Shown: positions 7,825 to 17,195 of the stretch, one piece after another
How positions within the stretch are numbered: the stretch's first letter is position 1
Layout: each line of letters begins with the position of its first letter
Assembly: GCF_947501165.1 (NCBI RefSeq)
Contig: NZ_CANMUU010000006.1
Location: forward strand, 17,640-81,639
DNA length: 64,000 bases
Direction: 5' to 3'
Origin: an uncultured Allomuricauda sp.
Lineage (GTDB): Bacteria > Bacteroidota > Bacteroidia > Flavobacteriales > Flavobacteriaceae
Program-made: the position numbers and the translations under genes
The notes under the pieces: model-generated
What the model was told of the DNA's origin: nothing
Seen by the model: the letters and a program-made list of their open reading frames with translations, nothing else
Database searches by the model: none

Positions 7825-10284
7825 TTATAGAATACCTCCGCTGGACTTTTTGGTATTGCTATCTCTTCTCTTACGTTGCTTGGCACGATTCTTTCCACTA
7901 CCAAATCTATATGAAAGACCTACATACAGGGTTTGGCTTTCCCAGTTGAATTGCCCATTTTGGATATAAGGGCGTTGGCCTTCAAACTCAAATCGCATGG
8001 TATTGAAAACATCATTGAAGTTTGCACTCAACGTTCCCTTGCCTTTGGCAAAACTGTACCGTGCTCCAAAATTTACAAAGTACATGGGCTGCATCTCAAA
8101 TTGAATGTTTTGATTTTGACCACGATAGAATCCAAAGAGCTGCAAAGTCAACTTTTTGTTTACAGTAAAGCTATTGTTCATCCGAAGATTCCATGCCGTG
8201 TTATCTACTTCAACATTTTCCGTAACGATATCATCTTCTGAAGCATTACTTGGGTCACCTCCGGCTAAACGTTCAGTAATACCCCGCTGGGTTTGACTGA
8301 ACATATCAAAACTTCCGTTAATGCTCCACCATTTTGTTGGTTTGTAGTTTGTTGAGATCTCTACTCCATAGGCTGAGGTATTATTGAAGTTGTCAAAAGT
8401 TAAAATCAACTTGTTAAAGTCCAATCGGTCCACAAAAACCGCCCTATTGATTTCATCCTCAATGGTTCTATAGAAAACACCTGCTGTAAGACTACCTTTT
8501 TTCAACCGTTTGGTGAAATTAAGCTCGTAGGAGTTTGTGAATTGAGGAACCAAGCTAGGATTCCCGAAAGAAGAAATCAAAGGTGTCGCAAACTCTCTTA
8601 TTGGGTTTACCTGTTGTAGCCCAGGGCGATCTACCCTTCGACTGAAACTTGCTTGCAATTGGTCTTTTTCATTCACATTATAGGTAAAAAAGGCAGAGGG
8701 ATAAATTTGGGTATAATCATCTGTAAAAGCTCTTACCTGATTGGTATCTGCAATAACCTGAACATCTTCTAGTCGAGCCCCGACTTGATACGACCACTTT
8801 TTATAGCGTTGAGAAAAAGTGACATATCCTGAATAGATGTCCATGCCATACACAAAATTAGTAGAGGGTGTTGGCACCAAATCTCCATTGGAGTTAAAAG
8901 AAAGACCCGTGGAAGAATAATCCACATCTGTTTCAAAGTAACGGGCTTCCACACCAACCTCTAGTTTAGAAATAGAGTCTAGGGGATTTACATAATCTAA
9001 ATTAATGAATGTCTGATCCCTTTTGGTGTCCACAAAATCCATATAATCCGGAAATAGGGTAGCTCCTGTCGATGCAAAGTCGGCATCTTCATCATCTTCA
9101 AACCGATTATGGTCTATTTCCAATTCAATATTATGTCCCTCTTTGGCAAAGTCCAGCTTATAATCAAAATTGTATTGCTGGCTAAGGTTGTCATTCGTGT
9201 TATTGAAGAATTGTATTAAATCCCGGGTTGGGTCTAAATTATAGGTAACATCTGTGATGCCAAGTCCTTCACCGTTAAAATAATTTTGGTTGGTGAATAT
9301 GGAAAGTGTGTTCTTTTCGTTGATGTAAAAATCTACTCCTATTTTATAAAGATGCGATTCATTGTCGTTGAAGAAGTTAAAATCCTGTAGGGAGTTTTCA
9401 TCTTCCCTGAAAATGAAACCATCATTGAAATAATCACCAATATTGGTTCCATAGTTCCCATAAAAATTGAATTTTCCCACCTTATAGTTTAAATCCAACG
9501 AGGCGTTATATTTTGGGCGAATTCCTTGGGTGTACCCCAAATTTATATTTCCATTAAAGCCCATGTTGGCATTTTTGTGCAAAACAATATTGATGATGCC
9601 GCTCATGCCCTCAGGATTGTATTTTGCAGATGGATTGGTAATCAACTCAATGGATTTAATGGAAGTTGATGGAATTTGTCTTAATAACTGGGCTACGGGT
9701 ACGTTGGAGAGTTTTCCATCTACCATGACTCGAACATTGGAGTTGCCTCGTAATGAAAGCTCACCTGTTTGCGCATCAACATTTACAGATGGGATATTGT
9801 TCATGATTTCTGAGGCAGTGGCGCCAGCGGTTGTCAGATCTTTGCCCACATTGATAACTTTTCTATCCACCCGCTGCTCAATAGTGGTGCGCTCGGCAAC
9901 CACTTCAACTTCTTCTAGTTCTTGTGTACTTTCCATCAAAGTGATGGTGCCCAAGTCCACTTTCTTGTTTTTCTTTGAGATTTCAAGTTTTTGAATGTGT
10001 GTCTCGTACCCTATAAATTGAACCTCTAAGGTAAAAGAGCCTTCCGGTAATTTTTTTATTTCAAATTTCCCGTCTTCCGTCGTTATTCCACCAGTAATTG
10101 TTTCTGTACCATCTTCAGACTTGATTACAATTGCAGCATAGGCTACCGGCTGTTTTTGCGCGTTGTCAATCACGGTGCCAGTTATAGAACCTATTTTGAG
10201 GTCTGTGTCGTTTTCAGTCGTTAGGGGATAGGTGTAAAATGTACTGCAAAAAAGCAGCACAAAAAGAAATACATTTCTTCTCAT
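7825..10284 (-). CDS. Outer-membrane beta-barrel receptor with carboxypeptidase-like regulatory and plug domains
   Basis: An 819-residue outer-membrane protein. Order: signal peptide (about 1-20), carboxypeptidase D regulatory-like domain (IGSITGTVIDNAQKQPVAYAAIVIK, about 32-110), TonB plug (GATASEIMNNIPSVNVDAQTGELSLRGNSNVRVMVDGK split across 155-190, ending near ELITNPSAKYNPEGMSGIINI), then a barrel rich in alternating aromatic strands with an OMP_b-brl_3-like end (LYVGLSYRFG). It closes with a basic tail KNRAKQRKRRDSN after the last strand, which is unusual for BAM substrates that normally end in an aromatic residue. No SusD partner is adjacent, so it is not a classical polysaccharide locus. 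Ligand unknown. Confidence 0.88.
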   Translation of the reverse strand: MRRNVFLFVLLFCSTFYTYPLTTENDTDLKIGSITGTVIDNAQKQPVAYAAIVIKSEDGTETITGGITTEDGKFEIKKLPEGSFTLEVQFIGYETHIQKLEISKKNKKVDLGTITLMESTQELEEVEVVAERTTIEQRVDRKVINVGKDLTTAGATASEIMNNIPSVNVDAQTGELSLRGNSNVRVMVDGKLSNVPVAQLLRQIPSTSIKSIELITNPSAKYNPEGMSGIINIVLHKNANMGFNGNINLGYTQGIRPKYNASLDLNYKVGKFNFYGNYGTNIGDYFNDGFIFREDENSLQDFNFFNDNESHLYKIGVDFYINEKNTLSIFTNQNYFNGEGLGITDVTYNLDPTRDLIQFFNNTNDNLSQQYNFDYKLDFAKEGHNIELEIDHNRFEDDEDADFASTGATLFPDYMDFVDTKRDQTFINLDYVNPLDSISKLEVGVEARYFETDVDYSSTGLSFNSNGDLVPTPSTNFVYGMDIYSGYVTFSQRYKKWSYQVGARLEDVQVIADTNQVRAFTDDYTQIYPSAFFTYNVNEKDQLQASFSRRVDRPGLQQVNPIREFATPLISSFGNPSLVPQFTNSYELNFTKRLKKGSLTAGVFYRTIEDEINRAVFVDRLDFNKLILTFDNFNNTSAYGVEISTNYKPTKWWSINGSFDMFSQTQRGITERLAGGDPSNASEDDIVTENVEVDNTAWNLRMNNSFTVNKKLTLQLFGFYRGQNQNIQFEMQPMYFVNFGARYSFAKGKGTLSANFNDVFNTMRFEFEGQRPYIQNGQFNWESQTLYVGLSYRFGSGKNRAKQRKRRDSNTKKSSGGIL

Positions 10285-10633
10285 GAGTTTGTTCGTTTTT
10301 TGGATTGATTATCCGATGATTGATGATACCTACTAGACGATTAATTCAGAACGATGTTACGAGATGTATTTCTTTTAACATTTTTTAACAAAAAAGAACA
10401 GTCTAAGATTTTGTAAGTAAAGTGATTGGTAGTGGACAAAGGACTGGAAAAAAGAAACCCCAGCTACCATGAAGAATGGTCCGCTGGGGTCTGTTCATTG
10501 ATAAGCTATACTAAACACTAACCATTAACTATAAAAAATACAGTCTTACCAATGATTCATTTCTAGGTTAAATAGACGAGTTTTTTTTTGATTAGTTACA
10601 GCTATTGATTTAGTTTAACATATAAATTAACAA
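10285..10633. other. Intergenic region without a gene (349 bases)
   Basis: No convincing reading frame. It holds the upstream region of the minus-strand receptor, a minus-strand intrinsic terminator (10445-10490) that has no obvious nearby gene to terminate, and the leader of the plus-strand CoA-binding gene. A TTTAACA repeat occurs twice near 10376-10391. Confidence 0.5.
10445..10490 (-). terminator. Minus-strand intrinsic terminator
   Basis: ACCCCAGC (10457-10464) pairs with GCTGGGGT (10483-10490), with an inner ACCAT/ATGGT pairing. On the minus strand the hairpin is followed by a T-rich tract (TTCTTTTTT), on the plus strand it is not, so it works for minus-strand RNA. The nearest minus-strand gene upstream is the symporter that ends at 10970. 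Confidence 0.65.
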
Positions 10634-10993
10634 ATGGTTAAGACACTTGTTTTTGGGGCATCACCAAACCCTAGTCGTTACAGTAATATTGCAATTCATC
10701 GTTTGGTCGAAAATAAAATTGAAACTGAAGCCTTTGGAATCCGGTCCGGTGTGGTGGCTGGAATTCAAATATCAGATAGGTTAGAAGGTTTTCACAATGT
10801 AGACACTATCAGTCTCTATCTTAATCCAAAGAGACAGCAAGAGTACTATCAGACCATCATCAATATGAAACCAAGAAGGGTCATTTTCAATCCAGGTACG
10901 GAAAACACTGATTTTCAGAATATCTTAAAAGAAAACAATATTAAGGTGGAGATAGCTTGTACTTTGGTTTTACTTGCTACTGGCCAATACTGA
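10634..10993 (+). CDS. CoA-binding domain protein (YccU-like)
   Basis: A 119-residue single-domain Rossmann protein of the CoA_binding_2 family. It begins [23 protein letters not shown], where the [10 protein letters not shown] loop is the nucleotide-binding turn, and ends with [11 protein letters not shown] and a C-terminal helix, both typical. The function of this family is poorly known; binding of CoA or a similar nucleotide is inferred from homology to succinyl-CoA synthetase alpha. Its last 24 bases overlap the end of the convergent symporter gene. Confidence 0.85.
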   Translation: MVKTLVFGASPNPSRYSNIAIHRLVENKIETEAFGIRSGVVAGIQISDRLEGFHNVDTISLYLNPKRQQEYYQTIINMKPRRVIFNPGTENTDFQNILKENNIKVEIACTLVLLATGQY

Positions 10994-12451
10994 TGTTTTT
11001 TTTCTAAGTAATAGAAGGCCAAGAAAAGTCAATAGACCGTTCAATGGTAAAAGTTCGTAGCCAATTACGTAACCTCCTAGATATTTCGGGTCCAAACTTC
11101 CCAAAATGGCTATGATGCCAACAGACAGCAAACAGACTATCCATACATATCGGTCTTTGATTTGAAACTTGGTGAAAATACCAAAAGCGAATAGTCCCAA
11201 AAGCGGTCCGTAGGTATACCCGGCTACAATCAATAAACTATCTATTACATTCCTGCTTAAAATATATTTGAAAGCTATAATAACCAGAACCAAAAGTATG
11301 CTCATCCCAATGTGTGTCCTTTTTCTCAACTTTTTTTGTTGGGTTTCGTCGTGTTTTTCAATGTCTAAGAAATCCACACAAAATGAAGTGGTCAATGATG
11401 TAAGAGCACTATCTGCACTACTGTATGCTGCAGCAATGAGTCCCAACATAAAGGTAACCGCCAAGGCAAGACCCAACCCACCGTTTAAAGCTATTTCTGG
11501 AAAAAGGAGGTCAGACTTGGGCTCACCATCCATTAATGGTATTGAAATTCCATTTTTTCCTGCATATATGTATAACAAGGCACCTAACAACATAAAAAGG
11601 AAAGTAGCACCGACCAAAACAAAACTGAAAGAGACCATATTCTTTTGGGCATCTTTCAGGGTTTTACAAGTAAGGTTTTTTTGCATCATATCCTGGTCCA
11701 GTCCAGTCATGCAGATGGTAACAAACATTCCACCAACAAAAGACTTCACAAAATGGGTGCGTTCCAAAAAACTGTCCACAAATATGAACCTATTATAAGA
11801 TTTGAGTTCTGATGAAGCCAAAAAATCACCAAAGCTCCAATCCAATTCTTGGTTGATCAGTATAATGGATAATACTACCGCCAACAACATGAAAAGGGTT
11901 TGTAATGTATCCGTCCATACTATGGTTTTAATGCCACCTCGGTTGGTATAGACCCAAATCAACAAAATAGAGAGTACTACGGTTAATTCAAATGGAACGC
12001 CCAAGTCATCAAAAACAAATTGTTGCAACACAATGGCCACTAAAAACAACCGAAACGAAGCTCCAAGAACCCTTGATATAAAAAAGAAAAAAGCACCCGT
12101 CTTGTGGCTTACAACCCCAAAACGTTCCAGTAAGTATTCATAAATGGAAGTGAGGTTGAATTTATAATAGATAGGTAATAGAACATAAGCCACAACAAAG
12201 TAGCCTACCAAATAACCCAAGACCACTTGCATATAGCTAAACTGTGAGGCTTCTACCCATCCAGGAACCGATATGAAAGTAACTCCAGACAAAGAGGCGC
12301 CTACCATTCCAAAAGCCACAACATACCATGGGGATTGCCTACCGGCCTTAAAAAAATCAGTATTTGAATCATTTTTGCCTGTGAAGTAGGAAATAATCAT
12401 CAATACCGCGAAATAAGCACCGATGAGCAGTAGAATTTGTATTGCGGACAT
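10970..12451 (-). CDS. Sodium:solute symporter family protein
   Basis: A 493-residue inner-membrane transporter of the SSF (LeuT-fold) family with about 13 hydrophobic segments. Characteristic features are [35 protein letters not shown] split over the first 60 residues (the unwound TM1 region with the SLSG sodium site), the [18 protein letters not shown] stretch, and the [18 protein letters not shown] segment with the conserved serines of TM8. Substrate cannot be read from sequence; relatives move sugars, amino acids or carboxylates. It is divergent from recR and carries its own -7 element at 12476-12483. No terminator lies at its 3' end, where it overlaps the CoA-binding gene. Confidence 0.92.
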   Translation of the reverse strand: MSAIQILLLIGAYFAVLMIISYFTGKNDSNTDFFKAGRQSPWYVVAFGMVGASLSGVTFISVPGWVEASQFSYMQVVLGYLVGYFVVAYVLLPIYYKFNLTSIYEYLLERFGVVSHKTGAFFFFISRVLGASFRLFLVAIVLQQFVFDDLGVPFELTVVLSILLIWVYTNRGGIKTIVWTDTLQTLFMLLAVVLSIILINQELDWSFGDFLASSELKSYNRFIFVDSFLERTHFVKSFVGGMFVTICMTGLDQDMMQKNLTCKTLKDAQKNMVSFSFVLVGATFLFMLLGALLYIYAGKNGISIPLMDGEPKSDLLFPEIALNGGLGLALAVTFMLGLIAAAYSSADSALTSLTTSFCVDFLDIEKHDETQQKKLRKRTHIGMSILLVLVIIAFKYILSRNVIDSLLIVAGYTYGPLLGLFAFGIFTKFQIKDRYVWIVCLLSVGIIAILGSLDPKYLGGYVIGYELLPLNGLLTFLGLLLLRKKTSVLASSK

Positions 12452-12475
12452 TAGTTTGGTTTACAATGCAAAGTA

Positions 12476-12511
12476 CAAAAGTAAATCGGTAAACCTAAAA
12501 TCGTAATTTTG
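12476..12511. promoter_or_regulatory. Divergent -7 elements for symporter (minus) and recR (plus)
   Basis: CAAAAGTA at 12476-12483 reads TACTTTTG on the minus strand towards the symporter, and TAATTTTG at 12504-12511 on the plus strand faces recR. The two -7 elements are only 20 bases apart, so each promoter's -33 zone overlaps the other's -7. Confidence 0.5.
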
Positions 12512-12528
12512 CTACTTTGTTTACAGAT

Positions 12529-13149
12529 ATGGAATTCTCATCAAAGCTTTTGGAAAATGCAGTATATGAAATGTCTCAGCTTCCTGGAATTGGAAAGCGT
12601 ACTGCCCTGAGGCTTGTTCTGCACTTGCTCAATCAACCCGAAGAACAGACTCAAAATCTTTCTAGAGCACTGCTTCAATTAAAGGAAGATGTAAATTTCT
12701 GTAAAAGCTGCCATAATATTTCCGATACGGAGATTTGCGAGATTTGCGCGAATCCCAAAAGAGATAAATCCTTGGTTTGTGTAGTTGAGGATATTAGGGA
12801 CGTCATGGCCATTGAAAACACATCGCAATACCAAGGGCTGTACCATGTTTTAGGTGGGAAGATATCCCCAATGGAAGGGGTGGGTCCGCAAGACCTCAAT
12901 ATTATTCCTTTGGTGAATAGAGTGAAAAATGGTGACGTTAAGGAGCTTATTTTTGCCTTGAGCTCTACTATGGAGGGCGATACGACCAATTTTTATATTT
13001 ATAAACAGTTGGAAGGCCTCAATGTGGTTACCTCTACAATTGCAAGAGGTATTTCAGTAGGCGATGAGCTAGAATATGCCGACGAAGTTACCTTGGGAAG
13101 GAGTATCCTGAACAGGGTTCCTTTTGAAAATTCGATAAAAGCAGGTTGA
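12529..13149 (+). CDS. recR: Recombination protein RecR
   Basis: RecFOR-pathway protein that loads RecA at gaps. The 206-residue chain has the helix-hairpin-helix LPGIGKRTA (about 18-26), a C4 zinc finger (Cys58, Cys61, Cys70, Cys73), and a Toprim domain beginning [15 protein letters not shown] with the GxYHVLGG motif. Length is typical. The ATG at 12529 is preferred over the in-frame TTG at 12517, because the TAATTTTG element at 12504-12511 would start transcription at about 12517-12518. Confidence 0.96.
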   Translation: MEFSSKLLENAVYEMSQLPGIGKRTALRLVLHLLNQPEEQTQNLSRALLQLKEDVNFCKSCHNISDTEICEICANPKRDKSLVCVVEDIRDVMAIENTSQYQGLYHVLGGKISPMEGVGPQDLNIIPLVNRVKNGDVKELIFALSSTMEGDTTNFYIYKQLEGLNVVTSTIARGISVGDELEYADEVTLGRSILNRVPFENSIKAG

Positions 13150-13199
13150 TTTAACGACCAATTAATAAATAAAACATAATAAAAAGTCAATTTCTTTAG

Positions 13200-13207
13200 T
13201 ATTTTTG
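13200..13207 (+). promoter_or_regulatory. -7 promoter element upstream of the E2 gene
   Basis: TATTTTTG matches TAnnTTTG and lies 36 bases before the ATG at 13243. No good -33 element was found. Confidence 0.45.
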
Positions 13208-13242
13208 CAAAATAGAAATCAGCCTTAGTACGTTAGATAGTT

Positions 13243-14595
13243 ATGTCAAAGTTTGAGTTAAAGTTACCGCAAATGGGAGAAAGTGTTGCCGAGGCAACAT
13301 TAACAACTTGGTTGAAGGAAGTAGGTGATGTCATTGAAATGGACGAAGCTGTTTTTGAGATAGCTACGGACAAAGTAGATTCTGAGGTCCCTAGTGAAGT
13401 TGAAGGGGTGCTACTTGAAAAAAAATTCAATGTTGACGACGTTATAAAAGTAGGCGAAGTTGTTGCGGTAATCCAGTTGGATGGTGATGCACCGGTAGTA
13501 TTGGAAGAGCCAATTGAAAAAGAAGTTACCAATGATGCTGAGGAAACTGCTCCAGCATTGGTCATTGAAGAAGAAATTAATCAAATTCAAGAGAGTGTTG
13601 CGGCCACCACTCAAGATTTTGCATCTTCAGAACGGTTTTATTCCCCGTTGGTTAAAAACATAGCCAAGGAAGAAGGTATTTCCATGGAAGAGCTGGAAGC
13701 TATTGTAGGTACTGGAAAAGAAGGAAGGGTAACCAAGAACGATATTAAAGCCTATTTGGAAAGTCGGTCTTCCAATGGAAGTACCCAACCAATGCCAAAA
13801 GAGACTGAAATCAAGACGGCTCCTGAAGTCAAAGAGCCCAAAAAACAAAAGGTTCAAACTGAAGCACCAAAACCACTTGTTGCTGGTGGAGACGAGCTTA
13901 TTCCATTATCAAGAATGGGCAAGCTCATTGCCAAACATATGGTAGACAGTATAACAACCTCTGCCCATGTTCAAAGTTTTGTAGAGGTGGATGTGACCAA
14001 TCTGGTAACTTGGAGAAACAAGGTTAAAAAAGAATTTGAGGCCAGAGAAGGCGAGAAACTTACATTTACTCCCATTTTTATGGAAGCAGTTGCGATGGCC
14101 ATAAAAAAATATCCCTTGATCAATATCTCTTTGGAAGGTGACAATGTCATCAAAAAGAAGAATATTAATTTAGGTATGGCAGCGGCATTGCCTGACGGAA
14201 ATCTTATTGTACCCGTTATTAAAAATGCAGACCAGTTAAATTTGGTTGGTATGGCAAAAACGGTAAATGACTTAGCGAATAGAGCACGAAACAACCAGTT
14301 AAAACCGGATGAAATCCAAGACGGAACCTATACAGTAACTAATGTGGGTACTTTTGGAAGTGTTTTTGGAACCCCAATAATAAATCAACCACAGGTAGGT
14401 ATTTTGGCTTTGGGTGCTATTCGAAAAATACCATCCGTCATTGAAACGGACCAGGGTGAGTACATAGGAATCCGAAGTAAAATGTTCCTTTCCCACAGCT
14501 ATGACCATAGAGTTGTGAATGGTGCTTTGGGTGGAATGTTCGTAAAAACGGTTGCCGATTACTTGGAAGCATGGGATATTAACAGGGAAATCTAG
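13243..14595 (+). CDS. 2-oxo acid dehydrogenase E2 (dihydrolipoamide acyltransferase)
   Basis: Acyltransferase core of a 2-oxoacid dehydrogenase complex, probably the branched-chain type. Order: lipoyl domain 1-77 with lipoyl-lysine K44 in EIATDKVDSEVP; acidic linker; E3-binding domain about 127-168 (FYSPLVKNIAKEEGISMEELEAIVG split); second linker; catalytic domain from about 220 to 450. The active-site motif near the C-terminus is DHRVVNGA (421-428): His422 is present, but the usual aspartate of HxxxDG is asparagine (N426). The E1 and E3 subunits are not adjacent, which is common in flavobacteria. Which oxoacid it uses cannot be decided from E2 alone. Confidence 0.9.
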   Translation: MSKFELKLPQMGESVAEATLTTWLKEVGDVIEMDEAVFEIATDKVDSEVPSEVEGVLLEKKFNVDDVIKVGEVVAVIQLDGDAPVVLEEPIEKEVTNDAEETAPALVIEEEINQIQESVAATTQDFASSERFYSPLVKNIAKEEGISMEELEAIVGTGKEGRVTKNDIKAYLESRSSNGSTQPMPKETEIKTAPEVKEPKKQKVQTEAPKPLVAGGDELIPLSRMGKLIAKHMVDSITTSAHVQSFVEVDVTNLVTWRNKVKKEFEAREGEKLTFTPIFMEAVAMAIKKYPLINISLEGDNVIKKKNINLGMAAALPDGNLIVPVIKNADQLNLVGMAKTVNDLANRARNNQLKPDEIQDGTYTVTNVGTFGSVFGTPIINQPQVGILALGAIRKIPSVIETDQGEYIGIRSKMFLSHSYDHRVVNGALGGMFVKTVADYLEAWDINREI

Positions 14596-14659
14596 CCTCA
14601 AATACCTCTTTCAATCTCAAGACTTTCTTAACTTAGGGGACAGAAATAAATCATCAATC

Positions 14660-15442
14660 ATGAAGCTTATCGTTCCTTTTCTTTTAGTAGCCTTTCTGCT
14701 GCTAAACTTCAATACTATGGCCCAGGAAACATCAGCGTACAAAAAAAAGACATTTGAAAAAGATGGCAAGGTGATGCCGTATCGAATTCTGCTTCCTGTG
14801 GACTTCAATCCAAAAAACAAATATCCGCTTGTTCTTGTTCTTCATGGTTCCGGAGAACGGGGTAATGATAATGAAGCCCAATTGGTGCACGGTTCCGAGC
14901 TTTTTTTGAATGATGATTTACGGAGTAGGTTTCCCAGTATAGTGGTATTTCCCCAGTGTGCTGCAGAAAGTTCTTGGTCTAAGATAAATGTGGAGGGAGA
15001 CTCTCCAAATAGAGAGTTTACATTCTATGAAGATGGAGAACCCACAGATGACATGCTTCTTTTGGAAGGGTTGCTAAAGCAACTGAAAAAGGAATATAAA
15101 ATTGATAAGACCCGAATGTATTTGGGAGGATTGTCCATGGGTGGTATGGGTACTTTTGAACTGGTACGAAGAAACCCAAAAATGTTTGCAGCGGCATTTC
15201 CTATTTGTGGCGGGGCCAATCCGTTAATAAGTAAAAAGCTTAAAAGATTGGATTGGTGGGTATTTCATGGCGATGCTGATAATGTGGTTCCCGAAAAGTA
15301 TTCTGCGGAAATGGTGAAAGCCATGGAATTGGAAGGAATTTCAGTAATATACTCGGTTTACAAGGGAGTGGGTCATAACAGCTGGGACAACGCCTTTGCA
15401 GAACCTAACTTAATACCTTGGCTATTTTCTAAGTCCCGATAA
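14660..15442 (+). CDS. Secreted alpha/beta hydrolase (esterase/peptidase-like)
   Basis: A 260-residue exported hydrolase of the esterase/PHB-depolymerase-like group (COG4099-like). A signal peptide occupies about 1-21 (LIVPFLLVAFLLLNF, cleavage after MAQ or before it). The oxyanion region is VLHGSGERG (60-68), the nucleophile is Ser159 in GGLSMGGMG, the acid is probably Asp207 in HGDADNVV and the base His239 in GVGHNSW. The ATG at 14660 was chosen because it begins a proper signal peptide; the longer frame upstream overlaps the E2 gene and lacks one. Substrate unknown; plausible on carbohydrate esters or peptides. Confidence 0.87.
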   Translation: MKLIVPFLLVAFLLLNFNTMAQETSAYKKKTFEKDGKVMPYRILLPVDFNPKNKYPLVLVLHGSGERGNDNEAQLVHGSELFLNDDLRSRFPSIVVFPQCAAESSWSKINVEGDSPNREFTFYEDGEPTDDMLLLEGLLKQLKKEYKIDKTRMYLGGLSMGGMGTFELVRRNPKMFAAAFPICGGANPLISKKLKRLDWWVFHGDADNVVPEKYSAEMVKAMELEGISVIYSVYKGVGHNSWDNAFAEPNLIPWLFSKSR

Positions 15443-15451
15443 ATCTATACT

Positions 15452-16228
15452 ATGGAACTACAGCTTACCAAACCCATATGTTTTTTTGATTTGGAGACCA
15501 CAGGAACTAATGTTGCCTCCGATAGAATTGTTGAAATATCCATCCTGAAAATATTCCCAAATGGGAATAAGGAAAGTAAAACATGGTTAGTAAACCCCGA
15601 AATGCCCATTCCTCCAGAAGTAATTGAAGTGCATGGAATTTCCAATGAAAAAGTGGCGAATGAGCCAACTTTTAAACAACTATCCAAAGAGATTTATAAA
15701 ATGATCAAGGATAGTGACTTGGCAGGGTTTAATTCTGATCGCTTTGATATTCCACTTTTGGCTGAAGAAATGTTACGTGCCGAGGTGGATTTTGATATGA
15801 AGCATATGGTTTCTGTTGATGTCCAGACTATTTTTCATAAAATGGAGAAAAGAACCCTAGGTGCTGCCTACAAGTTTTACTGTGATAAAGAACTGACAGA
15901 TGCCCATAGTGCCGCTGCGGATACAGAAGCCACTTATGAGGTCTTAAAGGCGCAATTGGAAAGGTATCCCGAACTTGAAAATAATGTGAAGAAGCTATCA
16001 GAGTTTACTACGCGCAAGCAGTCTTTGGATTTCGCTGGCTTTATCGGGGTAAATAAACAGAAAGAGCCAATTTTCACTTTTGGCAAACACAAAGGAAAAA
16101 CAGTGGAAGAGGTCCTTAGTGCCGAGCCGGGTTATTTCGGATGGATTTTAAATGCCGATTTCCCGTTGTACACCAAAAAAGTGCTCACTCAAATCAAACT
16201 TAGTAAGTTGAACAATAAACTTTCCTAA
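15452..16228 (+). CDS. DEDDh 3'-5' exonuclease (DnaQ-like) with C-terminal DUF3820-type domain
   Basis: A 258-residue exonuclease. ExoI contains Asp13 and Glu15 in FFDLETTG, ExoII is LAGFNSDRFDIPLL, and ExoIII holds His152 and Asp157 in DAHSAAAD, giving a full DEDDh catalytic set. Residues from about 205 to 250 (FTFGKHKGKTVEEVL and GYFGWILNADFP) form the small DUF3820-like module often attached to such nucleases. It could be a proofreading epsilon-like subunit or a repair nuclease; the extra domain argues against the canonical epsilon. It starts 9 bases after the esterase and is followed by the FAH-family gene, in one long operon-like run. Confidence 0.9.
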   Translation: MELQLTKPICFFDLETTGTNVASDRIVEISILKIFPNGNKESKTWLVNPEMPIPPEVIEVHGISNEKVANEPTFKQLSKEIYKMIKDSDLAGFNSDRFDIPLLAEEMLRAEVDFDMKHMVSVDVQTIFHKMEKRTLGAAYKFYCDKELTDAHSAAADTEATYEVLKAQLERYPELENNVKKLSEFTTRKQSLDFAGFIGVNKQKEPIFTFGKHKGKTVEEVLSAEPGYFGWILNADFPLYTKKVLTQIKLSKLNNKLS

Positions 16229-16245
16229 TTCTATTTTTCTACAGT

Positions 16246-16857
16246 ATGAAGTTAATTTGCATTGGCAGGAACTATGCTGCCCATATTGATGAATTGCAGA
16301 ATGAAAGACCATCGGAACCCGTGGTTTTCATAAAACCAGATTCTGCAATTCTACCCAAGGAACAAGATTTTTATATACCCGAATTTTCCAAGGATGTACA
16401 TTATGAAGTAGAAGTTTTAGTGAAGATAAAAAAGGTGGGAAAACACATCTCTAAAAAGTTTGCCCATACCTATTATGACGAAGTTGGTTTGGGAATAGAT
16501 TTCACGGCAAGGGACTTGCAGTCTCAACTAAAGCAGAAGGGATTGCCCTGGGAAAAAGCTAAGGGTTTTGATGGTGCAGCTGTGATAGGTAAGTGGATAC
16601 CAAAAGAAAAGTACGAAAGCATGGACAATCTACGATTTTCCTTGTTAAAAAATGGGGAAAGTGTTCAAAATGGCGATACTTCCTTGATGTTGTGGAAGAT
16701 AGATGAACTTATCTCCTATGTATCCACCTATTTTATGCTAAAAAAAGGGGATATTTTGTTTACGGGCACTCCTGCGGGGGTTGGTAAAGTAAGTCCAAAT
16801 GATTACCTTTCTGGTACCCTTGAAGGCGAAGAAATGTTCGCTCTAAACGTAAAATAA
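16246..16857 (+). CDS. Fumarylacetoacetate hydrolase-family protein
   Basis: A 203-residue FAH-fold enzyme of the short acylpyruvase/oxaloacetate-decarboxylase type. It begins MKLICIGRNYAAHIDEL, has the metal-binding YEVEVLVKI (the E-x-E pair near 61-63), the GLGIDFTARDLQ segment and the C-terminal LFTGTPAGVGKV loop, all family landmarks. Likely substrates are acylpyruvates or oxaloacetate; a housekeeping role is suggested by small size and context. Its stop overlaps the next ATG by one base (TAATG). Confidence 0.9.
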   Translation: MKLICIGRNYAAHIDELQNERPSEPVVFIKPDSAILPKEQDFYIPEFSKDVHYEVEVLVKIKKVGKHISKKFAHTYYDEVGLGIDFTARDLQSQLKQKGLPWEKAKGFDGAAVIGKWIPKEKYESMDNLRFSLLKNGESVQNGDTSLMLWKIDELISYVSTYFMLKKGDILFTGTPAGVGKVSPNDYLSGTLEGEEMFALNVK

Positions 16858-17195
16858 TGATTTACAGCCTCGATAAAATCAATGAAATGGCAGAAGGTGA
16901 CCAAGACTTTGTTGTTTCTGTGGTTTCCGTTTTCTTGGATGAAGTTCCTACCGATCTGGAAGGATTGGAGAATGCAATTGGGAGCAAAGAATATGAGAGC
17001 ATTTACAAGTTGGCCCATAAAATTAAACCTAATGTAGATTTGTTGGGAATGGAACACGCTAGGGCAACCGCACTTGAGATAGAGACGCTAGGAAAAAATT
17101 CCGGGAGTATGGTACAGATTGAGGAGAAATTCCCATTCTTGAAAAAAGATATACTTCAAGTAATCTCTGAGCTTAAAAAAGACTTCGATTTATAG
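16857..17195 (+). CDS. Histidine phosphotransfer (Hpt) domain protein
   Basis: A 112-residue stand-alone Hpt protein. His54 in YKLAHKIKPNVDLLGM is the predicted phospho-accepting histidine, within the usual H-K-x-K-P context of a four-helix bundle. No kinase or response regulator is encoded nearby, so its partners are elsewhere. It is translationally coupled to the FAH-family gene (TAATG) and followed immediately by cinA (TAGATG), so the three are almost certainly co-transcribed, although no functional link is obvious. Confidence 0.87.
   Translation: MIYSLDKINEMAEGDQDFVVSVVSVFLDEVPTDLEGLENAIGSKEYESIYKLAHKIKPNVDLLGMEHARATALEIETLGKNSGSMVQIEEKFPFLKKDILQVISELKKDFDL

Noticed and set aside
10457..10560. 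Minus-strand mini-frame containing Trp and a hairpin plus T run, suggestive of an attenuator peptide
   Set aside because: The only short frame overlaps the hairpin itself and contains one Trp without a repeat of regulatory codons; a plain terminator explains it better.
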